Source: Taxawa tesnikishii (nom. ined.) (lineage: Eukaryota > Ascomycota > Dothideomycetes > Dothideales). Taken from it: DNA of 64,000 nucleotides. The DNA is taken from the NCBI GenBank assembly GCA_030247885.1, contig JAPDRO010000007.1:937501-1001500 (forward strand), read 5' to 3'. Shown here piece by piece: positions 56,276-64,000 of the stretch. The number at the start of each line of letters is the position of its first letter. Within the stretch, counting starts at the first letter, position 1. The notes under the pieces were generated by a model that was not told the DNA's origin, ran no database searches, and saw only the letters and a program-made list of their open reading frames with translations. The position numbers and the translations under genes were made by a program.

Positions 56276-58925
56276 ATGTTTTTACAGTTTTTAAACGCTT
56301 ATTCCACGTATTGCCCTACTTGCCCATACTCCCAGTATAGGTGCTGCTCCGCATACCACTGCCACAAATCTCGCCCAATGTTTCGCTTGGTAGAAGAATT
56401 CGCAGAGTAAGATTGACTTCCCATGTGTAACTATATGATGTTGATCCATGCTGACTATATGCCAGTGGACAAACCTTTTCCGGTGACTCTTTCGGCGACG
56501 GTGTTTACATCGATACGAGTCTGGAGCGTGATTGTGCGGAATCATGTGCATGTCGGCCAGGCCGTTCTCCGTTCATTTACGGGAGGGAAAACCAAGCGAC
56601 CTTCGTCATTTCCAAAAATACATCGGCAATCTCGATCGAGATAAACTCCAGCGACTTGTGGAAATACCTCCAGTCAGTCCTGCCCTCATTGATAAAAGAG
56701 GCAGCTGTTCCTCAGAGAGCCAACACTCTCAATGGTTTTGTGCTACTTAAGCACAGCAGTGATATACGGACAGCCCTAGCGGCCCTTAACGTGTATAGCA
56801 CTCCTCGAGACGAACGTTTCTGGTACCCATGGCACATTTTCAAGGAGATGACTTTGTTGGTGCATGGCCTGCTACGAGATCCGGCTGTTTTTCAAAGTTT
56901 CGGCTACGAAGATCTGCACAAGCAAGGCTATCTTTCGTTCCGAGATTGGCGAGCCTTCGTGCGGATTAAGGTGGAGAACGATATCTCGTTGTTGAAGAAG
57001 GTCTTCCCGGATGATGACGAGCAGAACCTGTGGTCTGCGGAAGATACCTATTCGCAATTGCGCCTTTCACGGATGATGATTGACGGGTGTCTATCCAAGG
57101 GCCCTGAATACCCCGTCCGGCTTTACAAGACGAAGGAAGAGCATCCGCTCAGGAACTGGGATGCCTATGATCTGCTGCTTCGTCAACAAGCGTCTGAAAG
57201 GCTTCGTCAGACTCGGCGTGCATTCGGCCGTGAGCATGCTGCGGTAGGACAAGCAGTGTGTGGATCGTCCGTTAGCTCGCCTCTGCGCTCAAGATTGGAT
57301 TTGAAGTGCAGGACTGGCAAGGCTTGGCGCACCGGCTTGCAGGTGATGAAGAACCTTTGCGATGGCCTGCTACCACACAGCGCGAACGACCTTATCATGT
57401 TTCTCGCTGTGGCAAGGGCTATGTCGCGCGTCATGTCAGGAGCTCAGCCTGCTGCCTGGGACCGTGCATTCAACCACGATCTCGGTCGATGGCAACTCGT
57501 CTTTACCAACAATACCGACAACGGCTCCGAAGCAGACGCTTTTCGAGAAGCCGCAAAGGCCATCTGGGGCGTTTACGTTGACCATCTTTCCGCTGTTGAT
57601 CCGGATACGGAAGTTCTCAAAGAGTTTCAGGACCTGGCACTGAATCTGCTGTCCCACTCAGGACAATGGCTGAACGAACTTGATTCTCGAGGAAGTGGTC
57701 TACTTGAAACTCAGGCGGCATGGAGATTCCGCATGTCAAACAAAATCCGAGAGCGGACTTCCAGGCCAACCGACGGTGTCCTTGCACACGGATCGGTGGA
57801 CTTGAGCGACCCGAGTCCCAGTACTGATTCGCAAGATTCATCCTCGTCGTTGCTACCTTCAGCATCTCCTCCGTCTCACCACGACAGTGCTCTAAGAGAT
57901 GCAATGCAATCTTCAATGTTTGCGAAGGAAAAACTAGTTGTGATATCCCTCATGGCGGGTGCGATCTTCCTGGCGGTCATGTCGTTCCTTTCAGGTATGT
58001 CACTCATCCCGTCTAGCTGCGGATGTAATGGAGTCTGATAGTTGAAAGCTTTACGGTGTGAAATCTCCGGTCAACCAGCGAGATCAGTACCTTTCGCGGC
58101 TTACCAGGCGGTCAATCAACTTGTCACTTGGGCTCAGTTCGATCCCGCACTCAACCAGGATCGTGTCACCGAAGCTCAACAGACATTGTACGATGCCGTG
58201 GAGAATAAAGTTGTTGTTGATTATGCTTCGTTGGAGGCTTATGTTGCCGCTTCACGAGACCTCAAGGTGAGAGAAATCCGATGAACGTGTTGTGGTTTCC
58301 GTCTGTACTCACCATTACTGCCCCTTAGGATGAAGCTGTAAGGATTAACCTACTCGCGACTTGTGACCTCTGGGCGCCTTCGTATACTCTAGAAGCAAGC
58401 TGCCGCGTCCTTGAAGCGTACCTCGGCCTCAAACCATCAGCTTCACTTCTCGCCGATAAACCGTCCCCTATCCAGTCCAGTCTGATACATACAACTCTAG
58501 ACGAATGGGATACGGCAGCTCAGGCAGCTCATGAGCAGCCGCTTTCCGCTCAATACCCAGACGCTGAGAATCGGAAATCTCATCCCCAGCCACTACCCTC
58601 GCAGCCCGAGCAGCACCCCTCCGGCCCACTGGCTGATGCCGTCGAAGAACTCTCGCAAAGGGATCACGATTCACGTTCGAAGAACACCGTCTGCCGGATC
58701 ACCGGATGCCGGAAAAAGGGCCATAAGTTCCCCACAGTCAGCAATTACAACAGGCATATGAGGGAACAGCATAGTGCCATAGCTCCGACCCATCCGCTGT
58801 GTCCGCGCTGCGGCAAAACGTATACACGCAAGGAGTACAGTGGCCGGCATAAGTGTCGGCCAACTAGTACTGGCAGCTTCGGAAGGGGACCTTGCCTAGC
58901 TCCTCATTTCAATCCCCAAGCCTGA
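56276..58925 (+). CDS. Large protein with terminal zinc finger and a hydrophobic segment, unknown
   Basis: Four exons (56276-56406, 56466-57994, 58049-58266, 58329-58925; introns of 59, 54 and 62 bp) give 824 aa with no frame break. The N-terminus is Cys/His-rich (YCPTCPYSQYRCCSAYHCHK), followed by a conserved-looking region (DGVYIDTSLERDCAESCACR, FVISKNTSAISIEINSSDLW). The middle is long, helical and charged. A hydrophobic stretch (LVVISLMAGAIFLAVMSFLS, about residues 538-558) could span a membrane. The C-terminus has a C2H2 finger (CRITGCRKKGHKFPTVSNYN.. RHMREQH) and a shorter CPRCGKTYTRKEYSGRHKC. The mix of a possible membrane span and a DNA-binding-type finger is odd. Start chosen as the first Met of the open exon. 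I do not recognise the family. Confidence 0.75.
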
Positions 58926-59241
58926 CAAGGTACTGTTATAAGGCAGCAATAATGCTAGCAATTTTGCATACTTGTAAATCGTATAGTCGGAGAGGGTGTA
59001 ATGCTTGCCTCGAACGCTTAGCGGCACCTACGTACGTCTTGTAGAATAGGGCACGCTTAGCACTTCACTTTTGGAGTAAAGTTGTTGCCTTCTGATAGTC
59101 GCTGCTCGAGCCTTACAACGGACTACGGAGAACGCCGTTCGAGGTTCGGTTTGACTGTCCAGTCGACTATGCCCAACAGCACGCAGCTTCCACGGGTATC
59201 TATACAGCTGATCGGCCTCGTGTGCCTAACCACTCATCCCG
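58926..59241. other. Intergenic, convergent 3' ends
   Basis: Nothing recognised. Confidence 0.4.
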
Positions 59242-60906
59242 TCACTCTACAGCCATGACCTCGTCCGTGGTACCCTCATCATCTCCCCAAAGACCCTCCA
59301 GTTTGAACTCCTTCGCCCATTCCGTAACAATTTCCTTCTGATCACCCACCAAGCCGTCCGCGCTCTTGTCAGCCGCTTCCGTCGCCTTGCCCTCCTGCGC
59401 AATCTGAAGTACAGGAGCCTCCATCCAGCCCTGGATCCTTCCGTCTCTCCAGTCCGTGATGACCGTCTGTGCCGCAGCGTGCATGTTCGGCACGCCGCCC
59501 TTGCCCAAACGGCCCCTCTTGCGTGCGACCTGGACCAGGAAATCCGTCGTCACGTCGCCGTTTGTGCTCATCAAAGGAGGCAGTCCGTAGACGTCCAGCA
59601 GGCGCTTCATGCTCTCCTGGTTGGCGCTTAGCCGCTTGAGAAGCAGCGTCACTGCCGGCACGGGGTCCTCGATTTCCTTCGGTGGCACCGCGTTGAGCAA
59701 GATCAGTCGGGCTTGCTCTTCTTGCCTCTGTGCCTTGCTCGCTTGTGCAGAGGTGGGGAAGACGATACCGGGCGAGTCGAGGAGCTTCAACTTGCTGTCG
59801 ATCTTGACTTCCCGCAGACTGGTCGTCACGCCTGCTTCGGCGCCGGTCGGGCATGCAACGCCCTTGCCGCCTAGCCTGGAGGTCAACGCGTTGATAACGG
59901 ATGACTTTCCGACGTTGGGGTACCCGATCACGCCGACGGAGATTGCGCGCTTCAGCTGCGAGGAGTGCGCGTATGTTTTCAGGGCGCGGAAGAGTGTCTC
60001 TGACGTGCCCTTCACTGTCAGGGCTTTATGGTCGAACGTGCGCGCATTGGGAGCAGGGTTAGAGGCTCGGAGTGGAAGGGTGGGGAATGACCGCCGGAGG
60101 TGGGTGAGCCAGTTCTTCAGGGCAGGCGGAGGGATGAGGTCGATCTTGTTGAGGACGAGAATGAGTCGCTTTGAGCTTTCGGCCATGATCTGTTGTTCCA
60201 CTTCTTTGGATCTAGTGCCGTTGGGATCTCTGGCGTCAAGAATGTACAGGACGACATCCGACGCCTCAATCACGTTCTTGAATACCTTGTCGAAGGCCCG
60301 TCTTGATGAATCTTTGCGGACGGAATGCGCGGACATGCTTGGTTCTTCGTTGTCGCCTAGCCCTCCCCACTCTTCTCCTGACTCGTCCTCGTCCATTTCG
60401 TCGCCGTCAGACTCGTCGTTCTGTTCATACTCAGCGGCTCGAGCGCGAGCAGACGCGAGCAGAGCCGCCATAGGGTTTGCGTCGTCCTCGTCCATCGCAT
60501 CGTCCTGGTCGCCTTCCAGGTCCAACAGAGCGTCGTTGTCCTCTTCCGCCGCTGCCCCTCCGGTTGCACCATCCACATCCGCCACGCTTGTACCCGCTCT
60601 TTGTGCTTTCGCCAGTTCCCTCCGCCTTTTGGCCTCCTCTTCTTTGCGTTGTTTCGATTCTTCGATCTCCTGCAGGACCTTCTGCTTGTAGGGAAACAGG
60701 TTTGGAATACCAGGGTCCTTCTTCAGACGCGATCGCCATTCTGGATTCTTCTTCGCGAGCTTCTTCTCTTTTCGCTGCTTCGCCGCGGACGCCTTCTCGA
60801 TCTTGTGCCGCAGGCGGACGGGAACGCGCTTCGACTTTGGCTCTGGGGTATGATTAGCAAAGCGCGAGACTCGTAGAAGAACGATATACCCACTTCCGAC
60901 CTTCAT
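59242..60906 (-). CDS. NUG1: Nucleolar GTPase Nug1 (60S biogenesis)
   Basis: A circularly permuted GTPase needed for pre-60S maturation. Exon 1 (60894-60906, 13 nt) and exon 2 (59242-60842), joined by a 51-bp intron with branch GCTAATC, give MKVGKPKSKRVPVRLRHKIE.., the family start; 537 aa. Without splicing the frame also stays open, but with 17 non-family residues. GTPase motifs in permuted order: DARDPNGTRS, LVLNKIDLIPP (G4), GVIGYPNVGKSSVINAL (G1), LDSPGIVFP (G3). The N-terminus is basic (KQRKEKKLAKKNPEWRSRLKKDPGIPN) and is followed by a long acidic region. Intact. Confidence 0.95.
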   Translation of the reverse strand: MKVGSGYIVLLRVSRFANHTPEPKSKRVPVRLRHKIEKASAAKQRKEKKLAKKNPEWRSRLKKDPGIPNLFPYKQKVLQEIEESKQRKEEEAKRRRELAKAQRAGTSVADVDGATGGAAAEEDNDALLDLEGDQDDAMDEDDANPMAALLASARARAAEYEQNDESDGDEMDEDESGEEWGGLGDNEEPSMSAHSVRKDSSRRAFDKVFKNVIEASDVVLYILDARDPNGTRSKEVEQQIMAESSKRLILVLNKIDLIPPPALKNWLTHLRRSFPTLPLRASNPAPNARTFDHKALTVKGTSETLFRALKTYAHSSQLKRAISVGVIGYPNVGKSSVINALTSRLGGKGVACPTGAEAGVTTSLREVKIDSKLKLLDSPGIVFPTSAQASKAQRQEEQARLILLNAVPPKEIEDPVPAVTLLLKRLSANQESMKRLLDVYGLPPLMSTNGDVTTDFLVQVARKRGRLGKGGVPNMHAAAQTVITDWRDGRIQGWMEAPVLQIAQEGKATEAADKSADGLVGDQKEIVTEWAKEFKLEGLWGDDEGTTDEVMAVE

Positions 60907-61266
60907 GTTGGCGGTAGTATGTATTACAGTGGAACGAGGAACGAGTGAGAGCGCGCAAATCCGAGTCCAACGAGTTCTGCCACGGGCAAATTCACACCGC
61001 CTGCGGAATCTTGGCAGTCGCTATACACACGGACCAATGATGTTGCTTCCGCAGGATACCGTAGTTACATTGATACGAACATGAATGTTTAAACATCAAA
61101 TGTATTTCTATAATCTATGGTGTGTATTGGTATGCATCTACTCCAGATAGCAATTACCTTTGTGACCCTCCCCAGATCGCCAGTCGCTTGCCATAGCTCC
61201 GACCGTGAACCCCAAAAACATGCAACGCCATCGCTCAACTTCAAAGGCATGAAGCGTCTCATTCGA
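60907..61266. other. Intergenic, NUG1 promoter and phosphatase 3' flank
   Basis: Nothing recognised. Confidence 0.4.
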
Positions 61267-62172
61267 TCAAGAGACCAGAGCGTTCGAGATCTTGATCTTT
61301 ACCTCACCCTTCTTGCTATCCCACTCATCCATCGTTACACTCTCAAGATCCTTCACGATCCAATCTGCTCCGGCTTCCTTGAGCTGCTCTATCGAGTGAG
61401 TAGTCGCAAGACCCACGACCTTGTAGCCTGCTGCTTTGCCTGCTTTGACCCCCGCCGGTGCGTCCTCCAAGACTAGGACGCTCTTGCCGTGGTCACCAGA
61501 GAAGCCCAGTCGTTGCGCGCCCAGCCGATAGCATGCCGGATCAGGCTTCCCCTTCTGCACTTCTTCCGCCGTCACAAGAAATTTTGGTTGGGCCAGATTC
61601 AGGACCTTGATCCAGCCCTGTACGAGGGGCTTCGTTCCTGACGTGACGATGGCCCACGGCACTTGAGCCTTCTCCAGACTCCCCAGAAGTGAGCGGGAGC
61701 CAGGAAGTTCAATGGCGTCTTGGCCGAACATTTCCGGTACTTGACCCTCAGCCGTGCACACATCTATACTCGGTTAGCTCCGCCCAATGCGCAAACGGCG
61801 TACAATGGAGCGACACTGCCCCTCCTTCCACATACAGTCCCACGTTGCGAGCTTTGGCTCCAGTATCTCGAGGACATCGATCGATCTCCTCCCGTGGGAG
61901 GTGGCAAGAATGACTTCAGGATCAACACCGATCTCCTTGCCTATCCTGTGCCAATGTTTCACAATAGCATTTGTTGAGTCGATGATGGTGCCGTCCATGT
62001 CGAAGAGCTGCCAACGGCGATCAGCTGACAAGCATTCCGAGGTTGTCGATTAGTCGGAGGATTTCTGCAACGGCCACGACGTTTTCATCGACAAGAGAAT
62101 TACACATACCAGGGCCGAAAAGGAATGCGTCTCCGGCGGCGCTGAGAAATCATTCTGCTCGTGGTGCGGCAT
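61267..62172 (-). CDS. GPP1: HAD phosphatase, glycerol-3-phosphate phosphatase type
   Basis: A cytosolic HAD-superfamily phosphatase that makes glycerol from glycerol-3-phosphate (Gpp1/Gpp2), or acts on 2-deoxyglucose-6-phosphate (Dog-type). Exons 62110-62172, 61836-62007 and 61267-61763 give 243 aa. Intron 1 is 102 bp (62008-62109); its acceptor is fixed by the catalytic motif SALLFDMDGTIIDST (nucleophile Asp and general acid Asp). Intron 2 is 72 bp and joins TWDYVCTAEG. Other motifs: TSHGRRSIDVLEIL, WAIVTSGTKPLV (motif II), GKPDPACYRLGAQRLG (motif III Lys) and VLEDAPAGVKAGKAAG (motif IV). Intact. Gpp versus Dog substrate choice cannot be decided from sequence. Confidence 0.9.
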
Positions 62173-64000
62173 TGTGAAGCGATAGGAGAGCGAGAGTTCG
62201 TTCGGTTCTGACTCAGAAAACCGATGCGGCTTGAAAAAGAAAGACTGATCAGGCGATGCGATGTGTTAGTGTCTGATAAGTCGGAGTCGAAGGTGAGATT
62301 TGTGTAGGCGGGAACGATCACGGAGCAAGTGAGGCGGTCTGGTTGAGTTTATGTTCTCGCAGTGCGAGAGTGACGAGAGGCGCTTGAGCCGTTCTTGGAA
62401 GGCATGCCGCACTCCAGTTTAGGAAGTGCCGCTCAATCTTGGCGGGCAAGTGGCAAATCATGAACGACAAACACCAGGAGAATCTTCAACAGGGGCGGTC
62501 TTGATCACAGACACGCAGAACGCACTTTGCTCTGATCGTTGGTTATCGGTTTGCAGTCCACTCAAGGTCAGTGGCATCGACTTCGAGAAATACAGCACAC
62601 ATGTTACGAGAGTCTCTATAGAGTTCTGAGGAGCCTCTGTGAGTTTCCGAGATGGTGGATGTGTGTGTTGGGGTTGTGACCGCTTTTGTCCGCTTTTGTC
62701 CATCTTTCAACCACTCCTCAACAACCATGCAAGAATGGGGTCAGGGCATTGTAGTTCTGAACGGAGCATTGTTCATGAGCCTTGTCGGGCCTTCATCCAG
62801 CAGCATCTGGCTCCGTTGATAGTTGCTGCTTTCATTCCCCGGATGATCTGTCGGTTGCTCACTTCAGCAATTCCACTCTCTCTCATCACACCTGTCACAG
62901 AGGATCTTCTTCTCAGCGTGAGCACAATGCAAACTAGGAGTTGCACGGGCTGCTTCCCTTCCGGCCAGATTATCGCTGTATCTCGCACGCTTGTATGTGT
63001 AGGGAGACCTTTTCGTATCTTGGGCGGGAGCATCGGCAGCCGCTGTTCTCTTCTACCATGTTACACTCCGCCATGCATCAGCGTTGGACGCGCAATCAAA
63101 CGCTCATCTGTTGGCAAGAGAACGTCCGAGGAGCAGCAGCATCTGAGCGGGAGTACCTGCTTTTACGACGTTGCAACTGACCATGTTCGTTCTACTGGTT
63201 GCCAACGTAACCAACAAGGTTGCAGGATCTGTCTTTATCAACTCCGCGATGTCATCTCCACTTGATGGTTCCGCGAAAGAATTGTCATGTCCCACGTCAA
63301 GGCTTGGATACTTCGATTGAGTGGTTCCACCGCATAATGGAAGCATTCCTGTATCACGCGACAGGCGCCGAACACGTAAGGAACCGCAGGCTTTCCTTAC
63401 TGCTGGATGGTTGGTAAAGCAAAAATAACCCGCTCGCCGCTGCCAGTGGTGGACACGCCGTCCCACATGTCACGCTGCAGATTTGTAATGGCTTATGCTC
63501 GACTCTCTTATTCGCGACGCAAAAGAATCGCCGTGATACGAGCACCCGACCTCACAACACTCCTGGCGAAGCGCCTATGCACGTACAGAGCAATTACGGC
63601 GGTTGCTGTTACTACTCTGTTGTCGACGTTGTTGTCGCATGTCGACGCGCCACGGCCGTTAAAGGAGATAGGAGTAGGCGACCTGTATGCAGGTCCGGCG
63701 CGTGCTTGGAGCTGTAGCAATTTCAGCGGCAACGGCGCAAGCGGGCCGAAGCAATGTTCGTGACCCTCTCAGGAGTGATTGGTGACGCAAAGAGGCCATG
63801 CATGCGGCGGGCAGCGAAGCAGAGCCGAGAAGAACACCGGGGCACAAGATCGTACCCAAGTCGACCTGTCCTGACCGATTGGCGCTCCCATCCTGGCCTG
63901 TGTCTGACTGCGGGATGTGTGGAGATTGAGCTTGGTGTTGACGTGGTCTTGGCTTGAGCTTTCGTTCCGTGGTGCTTCGGTGCTAAGGAGCCCCAGGATG
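62173..64000. other. Right-end region, no gene recognised
   Basis: The longest frames (62639-63265 plus, 63104-63466 minus) overlap each other and have no domain features. A decayed gene is possible but not supported. Confidence 0.4.

Noticed and set aside
62639-63265. 208-codon plus-strand frame near the right end
   Set aside because: Overlapped by equally long minus-strand frames, rich in Cys and Ser without pattern, no recognisable domain.
1-64000. CRISPR arrays, bacterial operons, LTR elements or other virus-like elements
   Set aside because: No array-like repeats, no paired long terminal repeats and no polymerase, integrase or capsid-like reading frames were recognised.

Overview
The window is from a filamentous ascomycete (Pezizomycotina, most likely Dothideomycetes; the class is inferred from gene families and style, not proven). 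Evidence: short GT-AG introns of about 45-120 bp in most genes, a frequency (frq) clock gene, a Pil1/Lsp1 eisosome gene, Zn2Cys6 and BTB/POZ genes, class 3 lipase and GH27 secreted hydrolases, and dispersed Pol III genes. No bacterial, viral or clear transposon gene was recognised.

Layout. 0.6-6.3 kb: a P450 (-), a four-span membrane protein (-) and a secreted lipase (+). 8.4-16.2 kb: mitoribosomal mS42 (-) divergent from proteasome beta3 PUP3 (+), an unknown gene (-), proteasome alpha7 PRE10 (+) and proteasome beta5 PRE2 (-). 17.7-23.5 kb: LCP5 (+), a cysteine-free secreted glycoprotein (+) and a Zn2Cys6 regulator (-). 24.0-27.0 kb: frq (-). 27.0-31.5 kb: a gene-poor stretch with a decayed 5S rRNA relic, paired telomere-like repeats and an unusual tRNA-Ala. 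31.9-41.0 kb: MFS permease (+), DPH7 (+), PRI1 (-), RPN6 (-) divergent from SOF1 (+). 41.3-48.6 kb: a decayed 2OG-Fe(II) oxygenase, a GH27 alpha-galactosidase (+) and a large conserved unknown gene (+). 50.2-62.2 kb: a BTB gene with a nonsense codon (-), a short repeat protein (+), PIL1 (+), a large gene with a terminal zinc finger (+), NUG1 (-) and a GPP-type HAD phosphatase (-).

How the genes relate. Four proteasome subunits (PUP3, PRE10, PRE2, RPN6) lie within 30 kb, three of them within 6.6 kb. PUP3 and PRE2 share a sequence of about 150 nt in the same orientation just after their stop codons. Ribosome and translation genes are interspersed (mS42, LCP5, SOF1, NUG1, DPH7), so the block looks like housekeeping rather than a metabolic cluster.

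Most striking observation: tRNA-Ala(UGC) at 31339-31479 has the usual short intron next to the anticodon, and also a 53-nt insert in its D-loop that looks like a spliceosomal intron (GT start, TACTAAC branch site, AG end). Second theme: in four genes an intron sits immediately after the ATG or inside it. Caution: at least nine otherwise intact genes need a base added in a short homopolymer to stay in frame. Nearly all are losses, which points to assembly errors rather than gene death.
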